A DNA stretch of 21,212 bases from Desulfovibrio sp. UBA6121 (GCA_002422505.1 DIVX01000175.1:26214-47425), one strand, 5' to 3'. Positions 7,951 to 15,324 are shown, counted from the first letter of the stretch. A program made the numbers and translations. The notes: generated from the sequence alone by a model not told the origin.

Positions 7951-8039
7951 GCGCGGGACTGCCCAGGTTCCTCCTGGGGAGTCCCGCGCCAAAGGGGAGC
8001 GCGAGGGGCCGAGGCCCCCCTCGCAAAAAAAATATTCTC
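7951..8039. repeat. Two-hairpin intergenic element, copy A
   Basis: A near-perfect palindrome (arms 7951-7967 and 7973-7989, loop TTCCT, one internal mismatch) is followed immediately by CAAAGGGGAG, a second hairpin (GCGAGGGGCC with GGCC-CC-CCTCGC) and then TATTCTC at 8033-8039. The same order of parts, with different stem sequences, occurs at 16302-16397. It looks like a member of a structured intergenic repeat family. An A-run rather than a T-run follows the second hairpin, so it is not a simple rightward terminator. Confidence 0.55.
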
Positions 8040-8125
8040 CCCTCTTCTTCCCCTGCTCCCTCTCCTTCTTCAGCCCCTGTCAAGCCGGAAATTTTGTCTT
8101 TTTGCCGCCCAAAGACCTGCCTGTT

Positions 8126-8155
8126 TTGTCCCATGGCTAAAACCGGCTCTATACT
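8126..8155 (+). promoter_or_regulatory. Candidate promoter for the phage-type tail/lysis cassette
   Basis: TATACT (8150-8155, 5/6 match to TATAAT) lies 38 bp before the first cassette ATG. A poor -35, TTGTCC (8126-8131), sits at the long spacing of 18 bp. With a weak -35 the promoter may need an activator. No phage repressor or late-activator gene is in the window. Confidence 0.3.
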
Positions 8156-8192
8156 TCGCTCCACGCCGGGCAGCCCGGTGAAAGGAGCACCC

Positions 8193-8645
8193 ATGACCCA
8201 GATTTTCCAGCTGATCCCTTTTCGGCCCGAGCACGCAGCGGGCTTGCGGCTAAGGCCGGAGGCCGACTCGGCCCTGGCGCTGCTTGCGCCGGTGTCGGAG
8301 CTTGCCCGCGCCTATGTGGCGGCTGGTCCTGCGTGGACCTTCATGGCCGGAAGCTGGCCGTTGGTGTGTGGCGGGGCGGTGCGCTTCTGGCCGGGCGTGG
8401 GCGAGCTGTGGTGCTGGGCCGGGGAGGAAGCCGGGCTCTGGTCCGTGGGCTTTGCCCGGCAGGGGCGCAGGGTGCTGGCGTATTTGCGCGGGCTGCATGG
8501 CTTCCACCGGTTGCAGGCCCATGTGCGGGAGTCGGACCCGCAGGCGGCGCGTTTTGCGGAGTTCCTCGGCCTGAGGCTGGAGGGCCGGTGCCCGGGCTTC
8601 GGGCCGGATGCGTCAACCCATCTACTCTACGGGAGGTATTTGTAA
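8193..8645 (+). CDS. Phage GNAT-like protein, related to T7 gp13 (internal virion protein A type)
   Basis: This 150-residue protein resembles the small GNAT-fold proteins found in podovirus morphogenesis modules. Typical parts are ELARAYVAAGPAWTFMAGSW, WPGVGELWCWAGEEAGLW (core strands), a basic RQGRRVLAYLRGLHGFHRLQ helix where acetyl-CoA would be contacted, and the closing LGLRLEGRCPGFGPDASTH with LLYGRY. In T7, gp13 is needed for particle assembly; acetyltransferase activity is not established for this group. The ATG at 8193 follows AAAGGAG at ideal spacing. It is the first gene of the cassette and its stop overlaps the next start (TAATG). Finding this type of gene without a capsid gene nearby is unusual. 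Confidence 0.7.
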   Translation: MTQIFQLIPFRPEHAAGLRLRPEADSALALLAPVSELARAYVAAGPAWTFMAGSWPLVCGGAVRFWPGVGELWCWAGEEAGLWSVGFARQGRRVLAYLRGLHGFHRLQAHVRESDPQAARFAEFLGLRLEGRCPGFGPDASTHLLYGRYL

Positions 8646-9124
8646 TGGAAGGAGTGAGCACGATCATGCCCATGACGGTGAAGACCGGAGCCGGGATTCT
8701 GGCCACGAAGCTGCTTGAGGCCGCAAACGACGGCGGCGGCGGCGACGTGACGGAGGCCAGGGCCAAGGCGGCGGAGACCCAGGCGCGCCGCCAGGCGGAG
8801 GCTTCGGTGCGGGCTGCGCGCGGACAGGTGCAGGAACTGCGCGAGACCAGCCAGCATAAGAACGCTGCGGCGCGGGTGGCGGCGGCCAACTCCGGGCTCA
8901 CGCTCTCTGGCAGCTCGCTTTTGAACCTGAACGCTTTGGAGGCCGAGGGCGAGGAGCGCGTGGACAGCGTGCTGGGGGAAAGCGCCTTGCGCGTGCAGAG
9001 TTTGCTCGATTCCGGCGCGGAGCAGGCGCAGAGCATCCGGCTTTCGGGCCGTGCGTCCAGCCGGGGGTCCGGCGGATTGGGCTCGCTGTTGCGCCTGGGC
9101 TCGCAGTCCCTGGGCAACTGGTAG
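8645..9124 (+). CDS. Putative internal virion protein, T7 gp14-like
   Basis: This 159-residue, Ala- and Gln-rich helical protein has the layout of podovirus internal virion protein B: a possible hydrophobic N-terminal segment, a long charged helix (ARAKAAETQARRQAEASVRA), then AAARVAAANSGLTLSGSSLL and a second helix. The SGLTLSGSS turn between helices matches what I remember of this family. In T7, gp14 is ejected into the host envelope as part of the DNA-translocation channel. The ATG at 8645 overlaps the previous stop and has GGGAGG 8 nt upstream. Later Met codons at 8663 and 8669 have poorer spacing. Similarity is by pattern only, so a search is needed to confirm the family. Confidence 0.55.
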   Translation: MEGVSTIMPMTVKTGAGILATKLLEAANDGGGGDVTEARAKAAETQARRQAEASVRAARGQVQELRETSQHKNAAARVAAANSGLTLSGSSLLNLNALEAEGEERVDSVLGESALRVQSLLDSGAEQAQSIRLSGRASSRGSGGLGSLLRLGSQSLGNW

Positions 9125-9133
9125 GGGGGCGTC

Positions 9134-11275
9134 ATGTCGCTCGTGCCGGTGCTGCTTACCAACTTTACCTCCGGGGAGCTTTCGCCGCGTTTGGCGGGGC
9201 GTGTGGATGTGTCCAAGTATTTCAACGGGTGCCAGAGTTTGGAGAATTTTATGGCCCAGCCCCACGGCGGGGTGGTGCGGCGCAGCGGCATGCGCTTTGT
9301 GGCCCAGGCCCTAAGCCAGGACGCGGCAGCGCTTTTGGCGCCGTATGAGGACGCGGCGGGCGCGGCCTGGGTGCTGGAGTTCGCCGCCAACCCGGACGCG
9401 GCAGGCGGCCAGCCGGGCCTGCTGCGCTTCTTCACCCAGGGCGGTGTGGCCGTGGACGCGGCGGGCGAGCCGTTGCAGCTTGCCACGCCGTACGGGCAGG
9501 AGCACTTGCCGGGCTTGCGCTACGTGCAGGACCGCTACAGCCTGGTGCTGTGCCACCCGCTGTTTGCCCCGCGAAAGTTGACGCGCACGGCCGAGGGCGG
9601 TTTTGCCCTGGCGGAAATGACCTTCGTTTCCCGGCCGGAGGCCTGGGGCGAGGACAACTGGCCCGCCCTGTGCTGCTTGCACGAGGACAGGCTGGTCTTT
9701 GCCGCCACGCCGCAAGAGCCCTTCACGCTGTGGTTCTCGCGCACGGCCAGCCACGAGGACTTCCGCCTGACCACGCGCGAGGTGCCGCTGGACGATTGGG
9801 ACGACTTCGAGATCACCGACGGCAACGGCGACGCGCTTTCCGACGGGCGGCCCGGCGATACTGTGCTGCTGCTGGCGGGCGATACCTTCGCCAAGGACAC
9901 GGCGCTCTCCGGCGTCATGGCCGACGGCACCCTGTGCTACTACCGCTACAAGGGCGCGCGCAGCGTCAAGGCCAGCCTGTCGGCCTCGCTGCGCATGAGC
10001 CTGGTGGCCGCGCCCACGGCCAGCGGCGAGCTTGAATCCGTGCGCGATGCGGCGGGCGTGCTGCGCTCCGAGTTGTGGGAGATGTTCGCCATTGGCGACC
10101 GCATTGTGGCCGAGCCCGGCGACGATCCCCTGGACGACGACGCGGTGGAGATCACCCTGTCCGCCCAGCGCGGCGGGCGCATCTGCTTTCTCGCCCCGCG
10201 CGACAAGCTCTGGATCGGGGCCAGCACCGGGGAGTGGACGGTCTCCGGCAGCTCGCTGAACACCCCGGTGACGCCAGGCGGGGTCAAGGCCAACCGCGAG
10301 GGCACCATCGGCGCGGCCGAGGTGGCCCCGTGCCAGGCCGGGCCGTCCATCCTCTACGTGCAGCGCAGCGGCAAGAAGGTGCGCGAAATGGCCTACCGGC
10401 TGGAGTCGGACGCCTACACCTCCCGCGATGTGACGCTTTTGGCCGCGCATTTGGGCGAGCCGGGCCTGGTGCAGCTGGCCTACGCCCAGGAGCCGGACCC
10501 CGTGCTCTACTGCGTGCGCGCGGACGGCGTGCTGCTGGCCATGAGCTACCTGCCGGAGCAGGACGTGTGCGCCTTTTCGCGCATCGTGACCGACGGCGCG
10601 GTGGAGGGGGTGTGCGTGGCCTTCAACCAGAACCTGTGCCGCGACGAGGTGTGGCTGGTGCTGCGGCGCGAGGCCGTGCTGAACGGCCAGCGCGTGGCGC
10701 GCAGGTTCATCGAGACTTTGGAGCCGGGCTTTTCCGAGTCCGCGCAGGACACCACCGGCGCGTTTTTTGTGGACGCGGGCATGAGCTATTCCGGTGCGCC
10801 CGTGCAGGAGCTGACGGGCCTGGCGCATCTGGCCGGGCGCGCGGTGCAGATCTTGGCCGATGGCGCGGTGCAGCCGGAGCAGACCGTGGCCCAGGACGGC
10901 TCCATCCGCCTGGAGCGCGCGGCCAGCCAGGTGCACGCGGGCCTGGGCTACGCCTCGGTGCTCAAACCCATGCGCCTGGAGTTCGCGGGCAGCCGGGGCA
11001 GCGCGCAAACGCGCATCAAACGCATCACCGAGGTGGGCATACGCCTGTACCGCAGCCTGGGCGGCAAGGCCGGGCCAGACCCCACGCGCCTGGAGCCCCT
11101 GCTGTACCGCAGCAGCGCCGACGCCATGGGCGGCCCGCCCGCCCTGTTCACCGGGGACAAGAGCGTGCGCTTTCCCCAGGGCTGGAACACCGAGGGCGTG
11201 TTGACCCTGGTGCAGGACCAGCCCCTGCCCATGACCGTGCTGCTCATCGCGCCGACCTTGGCGCTCAACGAATAG
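9134..11275 (+). CDS. Podovirus-type tail protein, probable nozzle (tail tubular protein B-like)
   Basis: This 713-residue protein begins with the conserved phage signature LLTNFTSGELSPRLAGRVDV, followed by YFNGCQSLENFMAQPHGGVV and RRSGMRFVA. This N-terminus marks a widespread family of short-tail phage proteins. T7 gp12, the tail nozzle, has a comparable pattern (Gly-rich start, then N, then RRPG-like) and similar size (about 790 residues). The rest is beta-rich, with WSRT/FSRTASHEDF and SSLNTPVTPGGVKANREGTI segments typical of the family. The ATG at 9134 follows GGGGGG. It would form the tip of a short tail carrying fibres. The tail adaptor and portal that normally join it to a head are absent nearby. 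The nozzle assignment is an inference; a tail-protein assignment is firmer. Confidence 0.7.
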   Translation: MSLVPVLLTNFTSGELSPRLAGRVDVSKYFNGCQSLENFMAQPHGGVVRRSGMRFVAQALSQDAAALLAPYEDAAGAAWVLEFAANPDAAGGQPGLLRFFTQGGVAVDAAGEPLQLATPYGQEHLPGLRYVQDRYSLVLCHPLFAPRKLTRTAEGGFALAEMTFVSRPEAWGEDNWPALCCLHEDRLVFAATPQEPFTLWFSRTASHEDFRLTTREVPLDDWDDFEITDGNGDALSDGRPGDTVLLLAGDTFAKDTALSGVMADGTLCYYRYKGARSVKASLSASLRMSLVAAPTASGELESVRDAAGVLRSELWEMFAIGDRIVAEPGDDPLDDDAVEITLSAQRGGRICFLAPRDKLWIGASTGEWTVSGSSLNTPVTPGGVKANREGTIGAAEVAPCQAGPSILYVQRSGKKVREMAYRLESDAYTSRDVTLLAAHLGEPGLVQLAYAQEPDPVLYCVRADGVLLAMSYLPEQDVCAFSRIVTDGAVEGVCVAFNQNLCRDEVWLVLRREAVLNGQRVARRFIETLEPGFSESAQDTTGAFFVDAGMSYSGAPVQELTGLAHLAGRAVQILADGAVQPEQTVAQDGSIRLERAASQVHAGLGYASVLKPMRLEFAGSRGSAQTRIKRITEVGIRLYRSLGGKAGPDPTRLEPLLYRSSADAMGGPPALFTGDKSVRFPQGWNTEGVLTLVQDQPLPMTVLLIAPTLALNE

Positions 11276-11304
11276 CGCTGGCCTTTCGGCCAAAGGAGCC
11301 CTTC

Positions 11305-12660
11305 ATGACCATCGCCACCCAGACCTCCAAGGCCGCCTTCAGCGGCAACGGCGTCAGCGCCGTGTTCCCCCTGCCGTTTCCCTTTCTGCGCAATGCGGAC
11401 ATCAAGGTGCTGTTGCTGCACGACGGCTACGAAACCCCGCTGGAGCAGGGCACGCACTATGCCTTGAGCGGAGCGGGCAGCGCCGCAGGCGGCAGCCTGA
11501 CCTTGCAGGTCCCCCCGGCCACGGGGCAGACCCTGGTGGCCTACCGCGCCCCGGACATCGTACAGGAGGTGGACTATGTGGAGAATTCGGCCTTTCCGGC
11601 CGAAACGCACGAGGCCGCCCTCGATCTTTTGACCATGATCTGCCAGTCGCTGCAGGAGCAGATTGACCGGGCGGTGCTGTACCCCGTGAGCACCCCGGAG
11701 GACGACATCCTGGACTCGCGCACGTTTCTGATCTCCACCACCCAAAGCCGCGATGCGGCGCGGGCATCGGAGCAGAACGCGGCGGCCAGTGCGAACCTTG
11801 CCACCACCGCCGCAACCCAGGCCAGCGCAAGCGCCGCCACGGCGGAAGAACTTGCCGCCACGGCGGACGCGCTGGTGAAGGTCTCTTTGGGAGACGCCGT
11901 GGGCGGGAGCCTTTCGGCCAAGCTGCTGGCGGGAAACGGCCTTGCGGAAGGCATTGAAAACCCCGGAGGAGCGGAGGCCCTGCGCCTTTCCGTAGCCCTG
12001 GACGCCAGCTCCGGGTTGGAGTTCGAGGCTGGCCTGCTGCGCGTTCAGGCCGGGACCGGGCTTGTGCGGTCGGCCTCCGGCCTGGCCGCAAACGTGGGCA
12101 CTGGTGCGGGCAAGCTGGTGCAGCTCAACGCCAGCGGCCAGCTGCCCGCCGTAAGCGGGGCCTTGCTCACGGGCCTTGCGGCTGCGCAAATCTCCGGGCT
12201 GCAAACCATGCCCGCCGGAGCTGTCATCTTCCACGCCTCGCCCACCGTGCCCGCAGGCTATCTGGAGTGCAATGGCGCAGCGGTGAGCCGGGCCACCTAT
12301 GCGGCCCTGTTCGCAGCCATCGGCACCGCGCACGGTTACGGCAACAACAGCACCACCTTCAATCTGCCCGATCTGCGCGGGCGCTTTGTGCGCGGCTGGG
12401 ACCACGCCATTGCGCGCGACCCGGACAGGGCCGCCCGCACCGCAGCCGCAACCGGCGGCGCAACGGGCGACGCCGTGGGCTCTGTGCAGGCGGACCAGTA
12501 CAAGAGCCATACGCACACCTACCCCCTGTCCATTGGGGAGGGAGGCGGCACTCCCGGAGTCATGGGCTACACCACCAGCGGCGCCGCAGCATGCGCCGCT
12601 TCCGGCGGCAACGAGACCCGGCCCGTCAACATCAACCTGATGGCTTGCATCAAGTACTAA
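11305..12660 (+). CDS. Phage tail fibre: T7-type N-terminus and C-terminal collar domain
   Basis: This 451-residue protein has three parts. Residues 1-135 look like the T7 tail-fibre N-terminal domain that docks on the tail (FPLPFPFLRNADIKVLLLHD, then VAYRAPDIVQEVDYVENSAF and LTMICQSLQEQIDRAV). An Ala/Thr/Ser-rich heptad-like stretch about residues 150-195 should form a trimeric coiled coil. The C-terminal part is a phage tail-collar domain with GYLECNGAAVSRATYAALFA, FNLPDLRGRFVRGWDH and the typical end NETRPVNINLMACIKY. It would recognise the cell surface. The ATG at 11305 has AAAGGAG upstream. The receptor-binding tip is short, more like a P2/lambda fibre end than the T7 fibre tip, so it looks modular. 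The fibre-assembly gene follows directly. Confidence 0.88.
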   Translation: MTIATQTSKAAFSGNGVSAVFPLPFPFLRNADIKVLLLHDGYETPLEQGTHYALSGAGSAAGGSLTLQVPPATGQTLVAYRAPDIVQEVDYVENSAFPAETHEAALDLLTMICQSLQEQIDRAVLYPVSTPEDDILDSRTFLISTTQSRDAARASEQNAAASANLATTAATQASASAATAEELAATADALVKVSLGDAVGGSLSAKLLAGNGLAEGIENPGGAEALRLSVALDASSGLEFEAGLLRVQAGTGLVRSASGLAANVGTGAGKLVQLNASGQLPAVSGALLTGLAAAQISGLQTMPAGAVIFHASPTVPAGYLECNGAAVSRATYAALFAAIGTAHGYGNNSTTFNLPDLRGRFVRGWDHAIARDPDRAARTAAATGGATGDAVGSVQADQYKSHTHTYPLSIGEGGGTPGVMGYTTSGAAACAASGGNETRPVNINLMACIKY

Positions 12661-12673
12661 AAGGAGCAGCGCC

Positions 12674-13114
12674 ATGAAAGTGCATCACTACGACAGCGTT
12701 ACCGGCGAATACCTTGAGAGCGCGAACGCGCAGGAATCGCCGCTGGAGCCGGGCGTGTTCCTTGTTCCGGCCTATGCCACGCAACAGGCCCCGCCCGCCG
12801 CCCGCGTTGGCTTTGCCGCCTGCTGGCGCGAGAACGCCTGGGCCATGGTGGAAGACCACCGGGGCGAGAGGCTCTGGGACGCCAGCGCAGCGGAAGTCAC
12901 CGTGCGCCAACTTGGCCCCCTGCCGGAAGGCTTGAGCGCCAGCCCGCCAGAGCCGGGCCCCAACGCAGGCCTGGACGCGCAGATACTGGCCCTGGAGGCC
13001 ACCGTGACCCAGCGCAGACTGCGCGAGGCCGCGCTGACCGAGGCGGGCCGCGCCTGGCTGGCGGACCTGGACGCGCAGATAGCGGCCCTGCGGGCGCAGC
13101 GGACGCCGGAGTAA
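12674..13114 (+). CDS. Phage tail fibre assembly protein-like
   Basis: This 146-residue protein starts MKVHHYDSVTGEYLESANAQ and continues EPGVFLVPAYATQQAPPA, ENAWAMVEDHRGERLWD. That series (Y-D-x-x-T-G-E-Y, LVPAxAT, W-x-x-V-E-D-H-R-G) is typical of small proteins encoded right after tail fibres and thought to help fibre folding or attachment. The C-terminal third is a helical region (LDAQILALEATVTQRRLREA). The ATG at 12674 has AAGGAG upstream and the gene starts 13 bp after the fibre stop. Its role is inferred from family and position. Confidence 0.75.
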   Translation: MKVHHYDSVTGEYLESANAQESPLEPGVFLVPAYATQQAPPAARVGFAACWRENAWAMVEDHRGERLWDASAAEVTVRQLGPLPEGLSASPPEPGPNAGLDAQILALEATVTQRRLREAALTEAGRAWLADLDAQIAALRAQRTPE

Positions 13115-13155
13115 CGCCGGGCGACTGCGCCCGCAACAGACCAAGGAGACGACGC

Positions 13156-13539
13156 ATGAACCAGCCCTGCGCCTTTCACGACCAAAGCATGGAGCAACTG
13201 CGCGCTGCGGTGCTCGACCTGAAGGACCAGATGCGCCAGGGCATCGAGGGGGTCGCGGCGCAGTCGCGCGCCAATGGCGAAACCCTGGTGCGCATAGCAG
13301 ATTCCCAAACGGCCCGGCGCGAGCTGTGCGCCCGGCAGGGGGCGCGGCTGGCCACGGTGGAGCGCGTGGCCGAGCAGCACCGCGAGGCGCACCGGACCGA
13401 GCGCGAGGAATACCTGGGCGAACGCGCCGACCTCTGGAACGCGGTGAACAAGCTGCGCTTCCATGTCTATGTGGGCCTCGGCGTGGGGCTGGTTTTGCAG
13501 ATTCTTGCCCCGCTGGCCCTGCGGCTGGCGGTGAACTAG
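13156..13539 (+). CDS. Coiled-coil protein with C-terminal membrane anchor (XhlA/hemolysin-like)
   Basis: This 127-residue protein has a long charged helical region (SMEQLRAAVLDLKDQMRQGI to about residue 98) and one transmembrane segment near the C-terminus (VYVGLGVGLVLQILAPLAL). This layout resembles XhlA-type proteins of phage lysis cassettes, which work with a holin and endolysin at the membrane. It could also be a pinholin-like or spanin-like accessory factor; there is no signal peptide or lipobox to support a spanin. The ATG at 13156 follows AAGGAG. It sits directly before the holin. Confidence 0.55.
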   Translation: MNQPCAFHDQSMEQLRAAVLDLKDQMRQGIEGVAAQSRANGETLVRIADSQTARRELCARQGARLATVERVAEQHREAHRTEREEYLGERADLWNAVNKLRFHVYVGLGVGLVLQILAPLALRLAVN

Positions 13540-13548
13540 GAGGAGACC

Positions 13549-13953
13549 ATGGCCCTGCTCGACTTCCTGCCCGTCATCGGCGCGGCGGCGCAAAAGCTCA
13601 TCGATCTCATTCCCGACCCTGGCGCGCGGGCCAAGGCGGCGGAGGAGTATCAGCGCGAGGTGCTGGCCATAGCCGCCAAGGCCGAGGCCGAGCAGCGCGA
13701 GATCAACCGCGTGGAGGCCGCATCGGCCTCGCTTTTCGTGGCGGGGTGGCGGCCGGCCATCGGCTGGGTGTGCGCCTGCGCCCTGGGCTTTCAGTATCTT
13801 GTGCGACCGTTGCTGTGCTGGGCCGCCGGGGTGTGGTGGCCGGGGCTTCCCGCCCTGCCGGGCATAGACGAGGCCCTGTGGCAGCTGATGTTCGGCATGT
13901 TGGGCCTGGGGGGCTTGCGCAGCTTTGAGAAAACGCGCGGGGTGGCGAAATGA
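13549..13953 (+). CDS. Phage holin, 3TM family
   Basis: This 134-residue protein matches the three-TM phage holin family. It has an amphipathic N-terminus (LLDFLPVIGAAAQKLIDLIP), a charged helix, and the family core: GWRPAIGWVCACALGFQYLV, then RPLLCW and PGIDEALWQLMFGMLGLGGL ending in RSFEKTRG. It should form holes in the inner membrane that release the endolysin. The ATG at 13549 follows GGAGGA. Its stop overlaps the endolysin start as ATGA, so holin and endolysin translation are coupled. Confidence 0.88.
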   Translation: MALLDFLPVIGAAAQKLIDLIPDPGARAKAAEEYQREVLAIAAKAEAEQREINRVEAASASLFVAGWRPAIGWVCACALGFQYLVRPLLCWAAGVWWPGLPALPGIDEALWQLMFGMLGLGGLRSFEKTRGVAK

Positions 13954-14366
13954 ACCGCCAGCGCGTGGCCGAGCAGTTGCTGGCGGACGAAGGCCTGCGC
14001 CTCAAACCCTACCGCTGCACGGCGGGCAGGCTGACCATCGGCGTGGGCCGCAACCTGGAGGACCGGGGCATCACCAGGGCCGAGGCGCTGCTGCTTTTGG
14101 ACAACGACATTGCGGACTGCGCCGGGCAGTTGGCGCAGCGTTTGCCGTGGTTCGCCGCCGCGCCGGAGGCCGTGCAAGAGGTCCTCGTGAACATGGCCTT
14201 CAACATGGGCGTTGGCGGTTTGCTGGAGTTTCGCACCAGCCTGGGGCACTTGCAGGCCTGCCGGTATGCCGAGGCCGCGCAGTCCATGCTGGCCTCCAAA
14301 TGGGCGCGTCAGGTGGGCAAAAGGGCCGAGCGCCTGGCCGCACAGGTGCGCGCCGCCGGGGGCTGA
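13950..14366 (+). CDS. GH24 phage lysozyme (endolysin) with Cys in place of catalytic Asp
   Basis: This 138-residue protein is a T4-type lysozyme that should cut the glycan backbone between MurNAc and GlcNAc. Its active-site region DEGLRLKPYRCTAGRLTIGV aligns directly with T4 lysozyme. E14 and T29 match T4 E11 and T26, but the Asp20 position is C23; the spacing E-x8-C-x5-T is unchanged. Cys at this site is seen in a branch of phage lysozymes, and a D20C change in T4 lysozyme is known to keep activity, so the enzyme is probably active. There is no signal peptide or SAR segment, so export depends on the holin upstream. It overlaps the holin by 4 bp and is the last cassette gene. A convergent transporter gene ends 70 bp downstream; no clear terminator is visible between them. 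Confidence 0.92.
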   Translation: MNRQRVAEQLLADEGLRLKPYRCTAGRLTIGVGRNLEDRGITRAEALLLLDNDIADCAGQLAQRLPWFAAAPEAVQEVLVNMAFNMGVGGLLEFRTSLGHLQACRYAEAAQSMLASKWARQVGKRAERLAAQVRAAGG

Positions 14367-14436
14367 AAGGGGTTTCCTGCGGCGGCTTGGCATTCAGAGG
14401 GCGAGGCCCAGCGCCCGCGCCGCCGCGAGCGTATTC

Positions 14437-15324
14437 CTACGGCTTGAGCTGGGAAAGCAGCATGCCGCCAAGCATCAGCGCGCAGCCCAGCAGGGCGCGC
14501 AGGGCCAGCACCTCGCCCAGCAGAAAATAGCCCGCCACGGCCGCGAATACGGCCTCCAGGCTCAGAATGATGGCCGCGTGGGCCGGGTCGGCGTCGCGCT
14601 GGGCAACCACCTGCAGGGTGTAGGCCACGCCCACGCTCATGAGGCCGCCATAGAGGATGGGCACTGCCGCGCCCGTAAGGCCCGCCAGGGTGATGCTTTC
14701 CACCGCCACGCCAGCGCCCAGGCTGAGCAGCGAGCAGACCACGAATTGCGCCGCCGCCAGTTTCACCGCATCGGTGCCGTCCATGCCCGGCGAAAGCCTG
14801 CTGATGAGCAGCACGTGCCCGGCCCAGAACACCGCGCCGATGAGCTCCAGCACGTCGCCATAGGCGATGGTGAAGTCCTCGTTCACGCTCAAAAGATACA
14901 AGCCCGCCGCTGCCGCCAGCGCACCCACCCAGGTGCCCGCGCCCGCCCGGTTGCCCAGCGCCAGGCCGAACAGCGGCACCATCACCACATACAGCCCGGT
15001 GATGAACCCGGCCTTGCCCGCCGTGGTGTACACAATGCCCACCTGCTGCAGGGCCGCGCCCGCAAACAGCACGCAACCGGCCAGCAGCCCGTAGCGCAGG
15101 ATGCGCCCGGTCTCTAAGCCCGGTCGTCCGCCTTCGCGCGTTCTTGTTTGCTGCATTTTCCAGATCAGCGGCTGCAGGGCCAGCGCGCCCAGGGCGAAGC
15201 GCACGCCGTTGAAGGTGAACGGGCCGACGTGCTCCATGCCCATGCGCTGGGCCACAAAGGCCGCACCCCAAATAAGCGCGGTGAGCATGAGCAGGAGATC
15301 GGCCTTGAGCTTGTGCGCAACCAT
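14437..15324 (-). CDS. DMT-superfamily transporter with two EamA domains
   Basis: This 295-residue inner-membrane protein has about ten hydrophobic helices arranged as two EamA repeats. The first repeat starts LKADLLLMLTALIWGAAFVA and includes GPFTFNGVRFALGALAL. The second includes YGDVLELIGAVFWAGHVLLI and ends HAAIILSLEAVFAAVAGYFL followed by the usual LGE motif. Members export or take up small metabolites such as amino acids; the substrate cannot be told. The ATG at 15324 follows GAAGGA at 5 nt. It converges on the phage-type endolysin and is a host-type gene, so it marks the right border of the cassette. The 267 bp between its start and the next gene show only short hairpins. Confidence 0.9.
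   Translation of the reverse strand: MVAHKLKADLLLMLTALIWGAAFVAQRMGMEHVGPFTFNGVRFALGALALQPLIWKMQQTRTREGGRPGLETGRILRYGLLAGCVLFAGAALQQVGIVYTTAGKAGFITGLYVVMVPLFGLALGNRAGAGTWVGALAAAAGLYLLSVNEDFTIAYGDVLELIGAVFWAGHVLLISRLSPGMDGTDAVKLAAAQFVVCSLLSLGAGVAVESITLAGLTGAAVPILYGGLMSVGVAYTLQVVAQRDADPAHAAIILSLEAVFAAVAGYFLLGEVLALRALLGCALMLGGMLLSQLKP

Larger units (their letters stand above)
7646..8192. other. Intergenic region with strong pyrimidine bias on the plus strand
   Basis: About 550 bp with no convincing gene. From about 7670 to 7920 the plus strand is dominated by C and T runs such as CTCCTGCCTCCTCCCTCTCT, so a minus-strand transcript would be GA-rich. The open frames here give low-complexity Pro/Leu/Ser peptides without ribosome-binding sites and are probably by-products. 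The right part holds a two-hairpin element (7951-8039) and a promoter candidate for the phage-type cassette. Confidence 0.6.
8193..14366 (+). mobile_element. Phage-derived tail and lysis cassette (podovirus type) without head genes
   Basis: Eight co-directional genes with short gaps or overlaps and strong Shine-Dalgarno sequences. They encode proteins like T7 gp13 and gp14, a nozzle-like tail protein, a T7-type tail fibre, a fibre-assembly protein, a coiled-coil anchor, a holin and an endolysin. Left and right neighbours are ordinary bacterial genes. No integrase, terminase, portal, capsid, replication gene, tRNA or att-like repeat is visible at its borders. Frames look intact and base composition matches the host by eye, which suggests long residence under selection. 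It may be a prophage remnant, one locus of a split phage-like particle, or a tailocin-like system. Confidence 0.75.

Noticed and set aside
7619..8140. Plus-strand open frames in the pyrimidine-rich intergenic region
   Set aside because: Pro/Leu/Ser/Phe-rich low-complexity translation with no ribosome-binding site. The pyrimidine bias explains the open frame.
9311..11293. Minus-strand open frame of 660 codons opposite the nozzle-like gene
   Set aside because: His/Gln/Ala-rich shadow translation with no domain and no good ribosome-binding site.
10075..11304. Upstream in-frame extension of the tail fibre into the nozzle-like gene
   Set aside because: The extension is Arg/Gly/Ala-rich shadow sequence. 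The ATG at 11305 has a perfect Shine-Dalgarno and starts the recognisable T7-type domain.
14367..14436. Terminator between the endolysin and the convergent transporter gene
   Set aside because: Only a loose GCGGCGG/CCGCCGC pairing with a very large loop and no T-tract is visible.
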